Counted from the stretch's first letter, positions 1 to 7,717 are shown. The stretch: 38,157 nt of DNA from Kineosporia rhizophila (GCF_021277265.1 NZ_JAJSOH010000046.1:1-38157); one strand, 5' to 3'. A program made the numbers and translations. Notes: generated by a model not told the origin, from the sequence alone.

Positions 1-638
1 ATCACGACGTCGAAGGGCCCTCCGACGGCCGCCGGTCCCGCGTCGAGATCCAGCGGACCGACCACCTGGCCGGCGCCGTAGGCGGTGAGACGCTCGGTGT
101 GCTGCAGCCCGTCGACCGCGGTGACCTTCGCCCCGGCGTGGGCGGCGAGCTGGACCACGAGACTGCCCACCGCCCCGCCCGCGCCGTTGACCAGCACGGT
201 CTGGCCGGTTCGGATGCCGGCCAGCTCGATCGCCGCCTGCCGGGCGGCGAGCCCGGTCAGGGGGAGCGCAGCAGCGTCGGCCAGGGCGATGCCACGCGGA
301 GCAGACGCCACCAGATCAGCTGCGATCAGAGCGTATTCGGCCGCGCCGCCGGGTGCGTCGAGCGGGAACATGGCCACCACCTCGTCGCCCACCTGCAGCC
401 CGCTGACGCCCTCGCCGATCTCGGCGACGGTGCCGGCCAGGTCGAAGCCGGGGGTGATCGGCAACGAGGTGGGGATCATCTCGGCCAGGACGCCCAGACG
501 GACGTGGTCGTCGACCGGGTTGAACGAGGTGGCGGCCACCTTCACCAGCACCTGGCCGGCGGCGGGGACGGGGCGCTCGATCTCTTCCGGGCGCAGAACT
601 TCGGTGCTGCCGAACTCGTGGTAGCGGATCGCCTTCAT
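1..638 (-). CDS. NADP-dependent quinone/zinc-type oxidoreductase (MDR superfamily), C-terminus outside window
   Basis: The start is ATG at 638 (MKAIRYHEFG), with GGGAGAG just upstream. Reading stays open to base 1, so about 212 residues are visible and the C-terminus is missing. The N-terminal GroES-like half carries the family phrases PITPGFDLAGTV and VGDEVVAMF. The nucleotide-binding motif NGAGGAVGSLVVQLA begins near residue 151. I see no structural-zinc cysteine cluster, which fits the quinone-oxidoreductase branch of the medium-chain dehydrogenases: cytosolic, NADPH-dependent reduction of quinones or enals. The gene is divergent from a MarR regulator and shares its palindromic operator region. 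A -35 TTGACT (738-733) and -10 CAGACT (715-710) with a 17-bp spacer lie across the second palindrome. I infer MarR-controlled detoxification of an electrophile or quinone; the substrate is unknown. Confidence 0.88.
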   Translation of the reverse strand, partial: MKAIRYHEFGSTEVLRPEEIERPVPAAGQVLVKVAATSFNPVDDHVRLGVLAEMIPTSLPITPGFDLAGTVAEIGEGVSGLQVGDEVVAMFPLDAPGGAAEYALIAADLVASAPRGIALADAAALPLTGLAARQAAIELAGIRTGQTVLVNGAGGAVGSLVVQLAAHAGAKVTAVDGLQHTERLTAYGAGQVVGPLDLDAGPAAVGGPFDVV

Positions 639-685
639 GACACTCTCCCGAGAGGGGGGGAACCGGCCTGCTGGCCGATTCTTCA

Positions 686-736
686 CACTTGCCTGGGCAA
701 GTGAAAAAGAGTCTGGATGACTTGCCTGGGCAAGTC
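686..736. promoter_or_regulatory. Twin palindromic operator between oxidoreductase and MarR genes
   Basis: Two identical 16-bp copies of ACTTGCCTGGGCAAGT lie at 687-702 and 720-735. Each is a palindrome apart from its two central bases. Flanking bases extend the symmetry by one pair in both copies (686/703 C-G and 719/736 G-C). The centres are 33 bp apart, close to three helical turns, so two dimers could bind the same face. The second copy overlaps the proposed -35 box of the oxidoreductase. Symmetric sites of this size in a divergent promoter are typical of MarR dimers, so the adjacent regulator is the obvious ligand (inference). Confidence 0.85.
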
Positions 737-790
737 AAACGAGATGCTGGGGAAAGGCCGGCACCGGCCTGGTCGCCTAAGCTGCGGGCC

Positions 791-1264
791 ATGACCGACC
801 CCGCCCGCTGGCTCGACGACGATCAGCAGAACCTCTGGCAGGACCTGCTCACCGTGGCGATCGCGCTACCCGCCCTGCTGGATCGTCAGTTGCAGCGGGA
901 CGAGGGGGTGTCCAACTTCGAGTACAGCGTGATGGCCCGGCTGTCGATGGCGGGCGCGCAGACGATGCGGCTCAGCGAGCTGGCCCTGCTGAGCAACAGC
1001 ACCCTGCCCCGGCTGTCCAAGGTGATGACGCGGTTCGAGCGCCAGGGGTGGGTGACCCGGCGTCCGGACCCGGACAACGGGCGCTACACCCTGGCCACGC
1101 TCACCGAGGCGGGCCTGGACAAGGTACGCCGGTGTGCGCCGGGCCATGTGGAGGAGGTGCGCAGGCTGGTGTTCGAGCCGCTCACGGCCGCCCAGCAGCG
1201 CCACCTCGCCACCGCGCTGGCCCGGATCGCCGGGCCGGTGCGCGAGCAGCTCGAGGCCGGCTGA
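791..1264 (+). CDS. MarR family transcriptional regulator
   Basis: A 157-residue protein beginning MTDPARWLDD, normal MarR length. The winged helix runs from about residue 55 to 110: MRLSELALLSNSTLPRLSKV is the DNA-reading region, and RRPDPDNGRYTLATLTEAG is the beta-wing with its conserved D-x-R-like turn. Flanking helices would form the dimer interface. I chose ATG 791 over the upstream TTG at 689. The TTG would place coding sequence through the operator, and TAAGCT (778-783) sits exactly 7 nt before ATG 791, the spacing of a leaderless -10 box. The gene is divergent from the quinone-type oxidoreductase and probably represses both itself and that gene until an electrophilic or phenolic ligand binds (inference from family and layout). 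Confidence 0.92.
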   Translation: MTDPARWLDDDQQNLWQDLLTVAIALPALLDRQLQRDEGVSNFEYSVMARLSMAGAQTMRLSELALLSNSTLPRLSKVMTRFERQGWVTRRPDPDNGRYTLATLTEAGLDKVRRCAPGHVEEVRRLVFEPLTAAQQRHLATALARIAGPVREQLEAG

Positions 1265-1306
1265 CCGACCGGTCGGCCGGCCCGCTGGCGTGGTAGTGGT
1301 GAGGGG

Positions 1307-1690
1307 TCAGGGGATGAGCCGGAAGCGCCGGGCCGACTGCACCGCGCTGTAGCGGTTGGTGGCCTGGAGCTTGTGCATGGCCGTGCGCAGGTAGCCCTTC
1401 ACCGTCTCGGTGCTCACGCCCAGGCGCTGCGCGGCCTCGCTGTTGGTGGCGCCTACCCCGACCACGGCCAGCACGTCGATCTCGCGGCCGGTGAGGTGCT
1501 GCGGATAGCCGGGCTTCAGGGGGCGGGCACCGCCCTCGAGCAGCTTGGCCGACATCCGGTGCAGCCGGTCTTTCTGCTCCGGGTCGGCGGTGGCCCCGGC
1601 CTGACAGCGCAGGGCGGCGAAGGTGCGGCGCACCTCTTCCAGCCGGGCCGTGGTCTCGGCCGGAATCGTCAGCTCGGGCAGCTCAGGCAC
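1307..1690 (-). CDS. Small LuxR-type HTH regulator (second of a tandem pair)
   Basis: A 127-residue protein with a GTG start. Residues 65-125 form a LuxR/GerE helix-turn-helix, with LTGREIDVLAVVGVGATNSE followed by AAQRLGVSTETVKGYLRTAM, including the conserved TGRE and TVK positions. The N-terminal half is a short charged helical segment rather than a receiver or ligand domain, so no input domain is visible. The start lies inside the end of the upstream regulator gene: an 8-nt overlap, GTGCCTGA, holds both the start and the preceding stop. The two are therefore almost certainly co-translated. Targets are unknown. The 3' end is convergent with the MarR gene. Confidence 0.85.
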   Translation of the reverse strand: MPELPELTIPAETTARLEEVRRTFAALRCQAGATADPEQKDRLHRMSAKLLEGGARPLKPGYPQHLTGREIDVLAVVGVGATNSEAAQRLGVSTETVKGYLRTAMHKLQATNRYSAVQSARRFRLIP

Positions 1691-2024
1691 GGGAGACGCT
1701 GTCGCCGGAGGGCTCCGCGGTGCCGAAGGCGGCGAGCAGACCGGGGGAGAGCCCCAGGTGCGCGCCCGCGAAGTCGAGCCGGGCCCGGGTCTGCCTGAGT
1801 GTGCTGGCCGTGAGCCGGGAGATCTGGCTGACGCTGTAGCCCTGGGCGGCCAGGCCGAGCACCTGCCGTTCGGCCGCCGACAGGCGCAGCACCGCGGCCT
1901 TGGACACGTCGAGGACGTCGAAGGCGCCGCTCGTCGGGACGATCTCGGGCGGCAGGCTACTGCCCGGGAAATCTCTTGCCAGACGGCGTATCTCGAACAC
2001 GATGCTGGAGACGGGCTCGCGCAT
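1683..2024 (-). CDS. Small LuxR/sigma-region-4-like HTH protein (first of a tandem pair)
   Basis: A 113-residue protein beginning MREPVSSIVFEIRRLARDFP; GGGGAGG lies 8 nt before the ATG. Residues 48-95 (LRLSAAERQVLGLAAQGYSV, then SQISRLTASTLRQTRARLDF) read as a divergent LuxR or sigma-70 region 4 helix-turn-helix. The usual TVKxH recognition pattern is altered to TLRQTRA. No sensor, receiver or membrane segment is present. It is translationally coupled to the next gene, so the pair may act as partners or as a heterodimer (inference). A good housekeeping-type promoter lies upstream. I do not recognise an orthologue; the family call rests on the HTH pattern only. Confidence 0.7.
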   Translation of the reverse strand: MREPVSSIVFEIRRLARDFPGSSLPPEIVPTSGAFDVLDVSKAAVLRLSAAERQVLGLAAQGYSVSQISRLTASTLRQTRARLDFAGAHLGLSPGLLAAFGTAEPSGDSVSRA

Positions 2025-2055
2025 GAAGCATTACCTCCCCGTGGCCGTAGGCACC

Positions 2056-2084
2056 ATTACAGGCACGCACCGGCGGGAAGTCAA
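2056..2084 (-). promoter_or_regulatory. Sigma-70-like promoter of the LuxR pair
   Basis: On the minus strand TTGACT (2084-2079) is followed after exactly 17 bp by TGTAAT (2061-2056). Transcription would start near 2049, giving a leader of about 25 nt with the GGGGAGG ribosome-binding site before ATG 2024. Confidence 0.6.
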
Positions 2085-2180
2085 CCACCACGGCCGTCCG
2101 ATTTGCACGATTTCCGGATGACGGCGATCGATGTCAGTGACTGGGCGGTAAGCCTTTTCGTTCTGCCGGCCGGTAGCCGC

Positions 2181-2315
2181 TCAATCGATGGTCGGCGCGT
2201 TGCGTCGCGTCCGCAGCCAACGCAGGAGGTCACGAACGCGGTCGAAGACGTAGCCGGCGATGAACAGGACGATGGGGTAGACGGCCCAGTGCTGCCAGTT
2301 GTCCCGCGGCCACCA
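2181..2315 (-). pseudogene. Possible remnant of a small membrane protein gene
   Basis: The 345-bp gap 2025-2369 contains, besides the LuxR promoter, one minus-strand frame that looks coding. It has 44 codons with GC-rich third positions, encoding WWPRDNWQHW, the hydrophobic stretch AVYPIVLFIAGYVF, and an Arg-rich end RDLLRWLRTRR before a TGA at 2183-2181. This resembles the last transmembrane helix and cytosolic tail of a small membrane protein. There is no ATG, GTG or TTG start: a TAG (2318-2316) directly precedes the first Trp codon. I read it as the decayed 3' end of a lost gene; a chance open frame is the alternative. Nothing else is visible in the gap. Confidence 0.35.
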
Positions 2316-2369
2316 CTAGCCTGGGGGCCGGTTTCGGCCAATCCGTACCCACCGGCACCAGGGAGCACT

Positions 2370-3239
2370 GTGAAGCACGGCGTCACCATCCTCACCGACC
2401 AGTCCTGGGCGCAGGCCCGGCCGCTCTGGCGGGCCGCCGAGGACCTGGGCTTCGACCACGCCTGGACGTACGACCACCTGGTCTGGGGTGGGCTGCCCGA
2501 CTCCCCGTGGTTCGCCGGCCTGCCCATGCTCTCCGCCGCCGCCCTGGTCACCGAGCGGATCGAGCTGGGCACGGCGGTCTGCGCCCCCAACTTCCGGCAC
2601 CCGCTGTCGCTGTACCGCGAGGCCCAGGCCCTGGACGACATCTCCGGCGGCCGCTTCGTGCTCGGCGTGGGCACCGGGGGCGACCTGGACTCGCGCATCC
2701 TCGGCCTGCCCGACCTCACCGTGAAGGAACGCGTCGACCGGTTCCAGGAGTTCACCGACCTGCTGGTGCGCCTGCGCTCAGAAGACCACGTCTCGGCCGA
2801 GGGCCGCTGGTTCTCCACCCTCGATGCGCGCACCCTGCCCGAACCCCGCAACCTGCCGTTCGTGGTGGCGGCCAACGGCCCGCGCGGAGTGCGCTACGCC
2901 GCCCGCACGGGGGACGGCTGGATGACGCTCGGAGCGCGGGCGCAGAGCCTGGACGAGTGGCTCACCGGTCTGGCCGGGCTGACCAAGATCTTCGAAGAGG
3001 CTCTGGCCACGGCCGGGCGCGAGGGTGCACCGGTGCGGCGCTACCTGATGCTCGACGCGCCCACCATGCGTCCCGAGGTGCCGTTCTCGCTCAGCAGCGT
3101 GGGCGTGTACCAGGAGATGACCGGCCGCGCCGGTGAGCTCGGCTTCACCGACGTGATCACGCACTGGCCCCGGTCCAGCGGCCCCTACGAGGGCGACGTG
3201 AAGATCCTCGAAGCGGTCGCGGCCCAGCTCTCGGCCTAG
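2370..3239 (+). CDS. LLM class F420-/flavin-dependent oxidoreductase
   Basis: A 289-residue protein from GTG 2370 (VKHGVTILTD), with GGGAG 4 nt upstream. The open frame runs much further back, but that extension is Arg/Gln/Gly-rich junk without a ribosome-binding site. The bacterial-luciferase-like TIM barrel is recognisable: WRAAEDLGFDHAWTYDHLVW near the N-terminus, ERIELGTAVCAPNFRHPLSL, then FVLGVGTGGDLDSR, the phosphate-binding region of luciferase-like monooxygenases and F420 enzymes. In actinobacteria such proteins usually use coenzyme F420 for hydride transfer; FMN use cannot be excluded and the substrate is unknown. Its TAG stop shares the four bases CTAG (3236-3239) with the stop of the convergent LacI gene. 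Confidence 0.88.
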   Translation: MKHGVTILTDQSWAQARPLWRAAEDLGFDHAWTYDHLVWGGLPDSPWFAGLPMLSAAALVTERIELGTAVCAPNFRHPLSLYREAQALDDISGGRFVLGVGTGGDLDSRILGLPDLTVKERVDRFQEFTDLLVRLRSEDHVSAEGRWFSTLDARTLPEPRNLPFVVAANGPRGVRYAARTGDGWMTLGARAQSLDEWLTGLAGLTKIFEEALATAGREGAPVRRYLMLDAPTMRPEVPFSLSSVGVYQEMTGRAGELGFTDVITHWPRSSGPYEGDVKILEAVAAQLSA

Positions 3240-4267
3240 GACTCACGCACCACCAGATGCCCCGGCACCGTATGGGTCCCCGGTGCCGGGGAACCGTCGA
3301 TCGCGGCGATCAGCAGTTCGCCCGCGCGCCGGCCCAGTTCGTGCAGCCCCAGGTCGACCGTGGTCAGTGGGGGGCGGGCGGCCTCGGCGCTGATCACCCA
3401 GTTGTCCACCCCGACCACACCCACTTCCGTAGGTAACGTCACCCCGGACTCGCGCAGGGCGTCCGTCGTTCCTCTCGCAATGACGTCGGCCCCGCAGAAG
3501 ATGCCGTCCACGTCCGGGTCGCTGCGCATCAACTGCCCCACCGCGAACCGCCCCCAGGCCTCCGACCAGCTCCCGAACCAGGGATCGCCGACCAGTTCGA
3601 GCCCGTGCCCGCGCAACGTCTCGATCGCACTGGCCGCCCGCACCCGTGAGGAGGAGTGCGAGTGCGGGCCGGTGATGTGGGCGATCCGCCGGCGCCCGGT
3701 CCGCACCAGGTGGTCGATCGCCAGCCGGGCCGCACCCGGCTCGTCGCTGGTCACGCTGATGTCGTCCGGGTCGTCGCTGGGGGCCAGGGCGTAGACCACC
3801 GGCACCGGCAGGTTGGTGCCGATCGGGGCCCGGGCGTCGGTGCGCCGGCCGGCCACGATGATCCCGTCGACCCGGCGCTCCAGCAGGCGCCGGATGTGGT
3901 GCTGCTCGCGGATCGGGTCCTCGCGGCTGTCGCACAGGAAGGCCAGCATCTCGCCCAGCCCCAGCGCGTCCTCGGCGCCGCGCATGATCGGGATGCTGAA
4001 GCGGCCGTAGCTGTCGGTGGTGATGATCCCGACCGTGAACGTGCGGCCGGTGAGCAGGCTGCGGGCCACCGTGCTGGGGGCGAACTCCAGCTGCTCAGCG
4101 GCCGCCCGCACCCGGGCCCGGGTCTCTTCCCGCAGATTCCCCCGGCCGTTCAGCGCTTTGGAGGCGGTGCCCACCGATACCCCGGCCAACGCCGCCACAT
4201 CGGCGATGCCGGCTCGCCGGGGTGCGGCCCCCGGCCCGGAGCGCGGGGTGCTGGTCTCACTGCTCAT
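3236..4267 (-). CDS. LacI family transcriptional repressor of the GH127/ABC sugar locus
   Basis: A 343-residue protein of typical LacI length. The HTH and hinge lie at about residues 19-75: GIADVAALAGVSVGTASKAL, then EQLEFAPSTVARSLLTGRT. The periplasmic-binding-protein-like effector domain follows, with VGIITTDSYGRFSIPIMRGA, VDGIIVAGRR, DGIFCGADVIARG and GVVGVDNW. It is divergent from a beta-L-arabinofuranosidase gene and an ABC importer. Between them lie two copies of a LacI-type site; one is only 14-25 bp before this start codon. I infer a local repressor of arabinoside uptake that also represses itself, induced by arabinose or an arabino-oligosaccharide. Its stop overlaps the stop of the convergent LLM gene. 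Confidence 0.93.
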   Translation of the reverse strand: MSSETSTPRSGPGAAPRRAGIADVAALAGVSVGTASKALNGRGNLREETRARVRAAAEQLEFAPSTVARSLLTGRTFTVGIITTDSYGRFSIPIMRGAEDALGLGEMLAFLCDSREDPIREQHHIRRLLERRVDGIIVAGRRTDARAPIGTNLPVPVVYALAPSDDPDDISVTSDEPGAARLAIDHLVRTGRRRIAHITGPHSHSSSRVRAASAIETLRGHGLELVGDPWFGSWSEAWGRFAVGQLMRSDPDVDGIFCGADVIARGTTDALRESGVTLPTEVGVVGVDNWVISAEAARPPLTTVDLGLHELGRRAGELLIAAIDGSPAPGTHTVPGHLVVRES

Positions 4268-4280
4268 CGGATCAGCTAAA

Positions 4281-4388
4281 CAGGAAACCGTTGGTCCGGC
4301 AAGAAACCCGGCCGTCGGCCGTTCAGTGACGGGTCTTGACCACTTCGAGGCACAGGCCTACGTTTTGAGCGAGACAAACGGTTTCCTG
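4281..4388. promoter_or_regulatory. Paired LacI-type operators in the lacI-GH127 divergent promoter
   Basis: The 12-mer CAGGAAACCGTT at 4281-4292 recurs exactly as its reverse complement AACGGTTTCCTG at 4377-4388, in opposite orientation, 96 bp apart. The second copy sits in the core CAAACGGTTTCC, an odd-length palindrome (AAAC-G-GTTT) like many LacI-family operators. It also lies inside the spacer of a candidate GH127 promoter (TTGAGC 4365-4370, TGAATT 4387-4392). The first copy lies just upstream of the lacI start. The spacing would allow looping by a tetramer or independent control of both directions. Confidence 0.7.
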
Positions 4389-4437
4389 AATTTTCCCGGC
4401 GACGGAGCCGGCAGCATCGCTCCGTTGGCCGGTCCCG

Positions 4438-6360
4438 ATGAGAGGCGTCACCTTGCCCCTTGAGACCGAGCACGTGGCCCAGGGCCCGGCCGTTCCCCGC
4501 CGGCCCGCCACCCTGACCCCACTGGCCCTGCGCTCCGCCGAACTGCACCCACAGTCGCCCCTGGGGCGCTGGCAGTCGCTGAACGCGGCGGCGACCATCC
4601 CGCACTGCCTCGAGAATCTCGAGGCCACCGGCGCCGTCCAGAACTTCCGGAGGCTGGCCGAGGCCGGTCCGGAGGGCCCGCAGGGCAAGTTCGCCGGACC
4701 CTGGTTCGCCGACACCGACCTGTACAAGACCCTGGAGGCGATCGGCTGGGAGATCGGCCGCACCGGCACCGCCACCTGGAACGACCTGCTGGCCGAGCTG
4801 GCCACCCTGATGGAGAAGACCCAGGCCGAGGACGGCTACCTCAACACCTACGTGCAGGGTGTGGAGGGCGAGGAGCCTTTCGCCCACCCCGACTACACGC
4901 ACGAGCTCTACTCGGCGGGCCACCTGATCCAGGCCGCGGTGGCCCTGCACCGCGGCAGCCAGGACCGGCGGTTCCTGCAGATCGCCACCCGACTGGCCGA
5001 TTTCGTGGCCAAGCTGGACGACGGCGAGGGCAACCCGATCATCGACGGGCACCCCGAGGTGGAGACGGCGCTGGTCGAGCTCTACCGCGAGACGGGCGAG
5101 AAGGACTACCTCACCGCCGCCGAACGGCAGATCGACCGGCGCGGCCACCGCTCGCTGGAGCCCGGCCGGTTCGGCTCGCTGTACTACCAGGACCACCTGC
5201 CGGTGCGCGAGAACGTCGAAGCCCTGGGCCATTCCGTGCGTCAGCTGTACCTGGCGGCCGGGGCCACCGACGTGTACCTGGAGAACGGCGACGAGTCGCT
5301 GCTGCGCGCCATGGAAAAGCTGTGGGACAGCGCGTTCGGCACCAAGATGTACATCACCGGCGCCCACGGCTCCCGGCACCGCGACGAGGCCTACGGTGAC
5401 CCGTTCGAGCTGCCGCCGGACCGCGCCTACGCCGAGACCTGCGCCTCCATCGCGGCTTTCCAGTGGTGCTGGCGCATGCTGCTCGCCACCGGTGAGGCGC
5501 GCTACGCCGAGGAGATGGAACGGGCGCTGTTCAACGGCATCGCCGCCTCGACCTCACACACCGGCAAAGCGTTCTTCTACTCCAACCCGCTGCAACTGCG
5601 CACCGGGCACGAGGGTTCCGACGAGGACTCGCCGAGTGAGCGCCTGCCCTGGTATGGCTGCGCCTGCTGCCCGCCGAACATCGCCCGGCTCATCGCCTCG
5701 CTGCAGGGCTACGTCGCCACCGGCACCGAGGCGGGGCTGCAGCTGCACCTGCTGCACGCCGGAACCTACGCGGCGCCCGGGCTTTCGGTGACGGTCGAGA
5801 CCGAGTACCCGTACGACGGGGACATTGTGCTCACGGCTGTGGGGTCGGGGGAGCTCAGCGTCCGGATCCCGGCCTGGGCCACTGGTGCCACCGCCGAGCG
5901 TGGCGATAACAGGCTCTCGCTGGAGTCGGGGCAATACTGGCGCACCGAGGTCGAGGACGGCGACCAGATCCGTCTCACCCTGCCCATGCCGCCGACGCTG
6001 GTCCGCGCCGACGACCGGGTGGACGCCGTGCGCGGCAGCCTCGCCGTGACCCGGGGCCCGCTGGTCTTCGCCGTCGAACAGGCCGACCTGCCCACCGGCG
6101 TCCTGGTCGAGCAGTTGCACCTCGATCCTTCCGCACCGATCACGGTCGAACGAGTCACGGAAGACCTGACCCCGGTGCGCCTGCGCCTTTCCGGGATCGC
6201 CCGGCCTCTGGAGCCGGCGCTCTACGCCCCCTACTCCACGGGGACGGCGACGTCGGAAGACAGCGTCTCCCCGACGTCCATCGATTTCACTGCCATTCCC
6301 TACAGCGCCTGGGCCAACCGTGGGCCGGGAGCCATGCGGGTCTGGCTCCCGGTGCTGTAG
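4438..6360 (+). CDS. Glycoside hydrolase family 127 (DUF1680) beta-L-arabinofuranosidase
   Basis: A 640-residue protein, the usual size for GH127. Family members such as Bifidobacterium HypBA1 remove beta-L-arabinofuranose using a zinc-bound cysteine nucleophile. The metal and nucleophile residues are all present: E333 and C335 in AETCASIAAF, and C410-C411 in WYGCACCPPNIARL, matching the E-x-C and CC pairs of HypBA1. Other hallmarks are EDGYLNTY, HELYSAGHLI and MYITGAHGSRHRDEAYG. A C-terminal beta-domain follows from about residue 440. No signal peptide is seen, so it should act in the cytosol on imported oligosaccharides, consistent with the ABC importer downstream. TTG at 4453, with AGAGG in front, is an alternative start. 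Regulation is probably by the divergent LacI protein. Confidence 0.93.
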   Translation: MRGVTLPLETEHVAQGPAVPRRPATLTPLALRSAELHPQSPLGRWQSLNAAATIPHCLENLEATGAVQNFRRLAEAGPEGPQGKFAGPWFADTDLYKTLEAIGWEIGRTGTATWNDLLAELATLMEKTQAEDGYLNTYVQGVEGEEPFAHPDYTHELYSAGHLIQAAVALHRGSQDRRFLQIATRLADFVAKLDDGEGNPIIDGHPEVETALVELYRETGEKDYLTAAERQIDRRGHRSLEPGRFGSLYYQDHLPVRENVEALGHSVRQLYLAAGATDVYLENGDESLLRAMEKLWDSAFGTKMYITGAHGSRHRDEAYGDPFELPPDRAYAETCASIAAFQWCWRMLLATGEARYAEEMERALFNGIAASTSHTGKAFFYSNPLQLRTGHEGSDEDSPSERLPWYGCACCPPNIARLIASLQGYVATGTEAGLQLHLLHAGTYAAPGLSVTVETEYPYDGDIVLTAVGSGELSVRIPAWATGATAERGDNRLSLESGQYWRTEVEDGDQIRLTLPMPPTLVRADDRVDAVRGSLAVTRGPLVFAVEQADLPTGVLVEQLHLDPSAPITVERVTEDLTPVRLRLSGIARPLEPALYAPYSTGTATSEDSVSPTSIDFTAIPYSAWANRGPGAMRVWLPVL

Positions 6361-6384
6361 GGCAACGTTCGCCTCCTTCTCCCA

Positions 6385-6412
6385 GCCCGCGCTCCAATGA
6401 GGGGGCGCGGGC
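6385..6412 (+). terminator. Intercistronic GC hairpin between GH127 and binding-protein genes
   Basis: GCCCGCGC (6385-6392) pairs perfectly with GCGCGGGC (6405-6412) across a 12-nt loop, without a T-run. It lies in the 68-bp gap before the solute-binding protein gene. It may attenuate or process the operon mRNA so that binding protein and enzyme are made in different amounts, rather than ending transcription outright (inference). Confidence 0.5.
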
Positions 6413-6428
6413 GGAAAGCGAAGTCGTC

Positions 6429-7712
6429 ATGGTCGCAACAATGAGGTTCGTGGCAGCAGCCGCGGCCGCCGCCGTCGCCCTGGTCGGGCTGGCCGGCTGC
6501 GGCGGCGGGGACGATGAGACCACCAGCGCGAGCGACAAGCCGGTCGGCACCGCGACGCTGTGGGCCCGGGACAGCCAGAAGGGTTTCATCAACCTGCTGG
6601 CCGACACGTACAACAAGTCGCACGAGGGGCAGGTCCGGGTCTCGGTGATCCCGGCGGCCAGCTTCGTGCAGAAGTTCGGCACCGCCGCGGCCTCCGGCTC
6701 GGGCCCCGACATCGCCTCGATCGACCTGGTCTACCTGCCCTACTTCGCCTCCAAAGGGGTGCTCGACGACCTGACCCCGGTGCTGGAGGAGCTGGAATGG
6801 AAGGACGACCTGAGCCCGGCCCACAAGGAACTGGCAGTTTTCGAGGACAAGACCTACGCGCTGCCGTTCACGGCCGAGGCGTCGGTCACCTTCTACAACA
6901 AGGATCTGTTCAAGAAGGCCGGCCTGGACCCGGAGAAGCCCCCGGCCACCTACGACGAGATGCTCGAGGCGTCCCGGGCGATCAAGAAGCTCGGTGAGGG
7001 CCACTACGGCTTCGTGATGGCCGGATCGTGCGGCGGCTGCAACATCTTCGAGTTCGCCCCGCACGTGTGGGCCAGCGGCGGCGAGGTGCTCTCCGAGGAC
7101 GGCAAGACCGCGCAGTTCGACAGCCCGGAGGTCACCGAGGCTCTGCAGTTCTACCGCACCATGTGGGAGGAGGGGCTGATGGCGCCCTCGTCCAAGACCG
7201 ACAACGGCAGCACCCAGGGCGGCACGTTCCAGAGCGGCAAGGTCGGCATGGTCAACCTGGGCGCGTTCTTCGTGCAGACCCTGGCCGCCGACAAGAAGAT
7301 CGACTTCGGCGTCGCCCCGATCGTCGGCCGGGACGGCGGCACCGCCTCGTTCGCCGGTGGCGACGAGATCGCGGTGACCGCCGGGGCCAAGAACAAGGCG
7401 GTGGCCTACGACTTCGTGAAGTGGGCGACCGGCGACGAGGCCCAGACACTGCTGGCCGACAACTCGATCGTGCCGGTGCGCACCGACCTGGTCGAGACCG
7501 TCTACGGCGTGGACGACGAGCGCTACCAGGTGCTCGGCGAGTCGATGAGCACCGGCCGGACCCCGTACAGCGTGGTCGAGAACGAGATCATCAACGACAA
7601 CAACGGCCCCTGGGCGACGATGATCAACAAGGCGGTGTTCGGCGGCGGCGACATCAGGGCGGCGCAGGACGAGGCCCAGAAGGCCGCCCAGGCCATCATC
7701 GACGCGGGCTGA
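6429..7712 (+). CDS. ABC transporter sugar-binding lipoprotein (family 1 solute-binding protein)
   Basis: A 427-residue protein with a lipoprotein signal peptide: a charged start, a hydrophobic Ala-rich core and the lipobox LAGC, with lipidated Cys at residue 24, followed by a GGGDDETTSAS linker. The mature part follows the MalE/UgpB-like pattern: TATLWARDSQ, LADTYNKSHEGQVRVSVIP, GSGPDIASIDLVYLPYFASK, YALPFTAEASVTFYNKDLFK, GGDEIAVTAGAKNKAVAYDF. It should capture an oligosaccharide outside the membrane and deliver it to the two permeases downstream. ATG at 6441 is an alternative start, but 6429 leaves a better n-region. Given the enzyme in front, arabino-oligosaccharide is the likely ligand (inference). 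Confidence 0.93.
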   Translation: MVATMRFVAAAAAAAVALVGLAGCGGGDDETTSASDKPVGTATLWARDSQKGFINLLADTYNKSHEGQVRVSVIPAASFVQKFGTAAASGSGPDIASIDLVYLPYFASKGVLDDLTPVLEELEWKDDLSPAHKELAVFEDKTYALPFTAEASVTFYNKDLFKKAGLDPEKPPATYDEMLEASRAIKKLGEGHYGFVMAGSCGGCNIFEFAPHVWASGGEVLSEDGKTAQFDSPEVTEALQFYRTMWEEGLMAPSSKTDNGSTQGGTFQSGKVGMVNLGAFFVQTLAADKKIDFGVAPIVGRDGGTASFAGGDEIAVTAGAKNKAVAYDFVKWATGDEAQTLLADNSIVPVRTDLVETVYGVDDERYQVLGESMSTGRTPYSVVENEIINDNNGPWATMINKAVFGGGDIRAAQDEAQKAAQAIIDAG

Positions 7713-7717
7713 ACGGG

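Noticed and set aside
1265..1276. Palindrome CCGACCGGTCGG directly after the MarR stop
   Set aside because: It has no loop, so it cannot fold as a terminator, and its position after a stop between convergent genes makes an operator unlikely.
1623..2369. Upstream extension of the LLM oxidoreductase by about 250 residues
   Set aside because: The extension runs antisense through the LuxR genes, has no family similarity, and the GGGAG ribosome-binding site fits GTG 2370.
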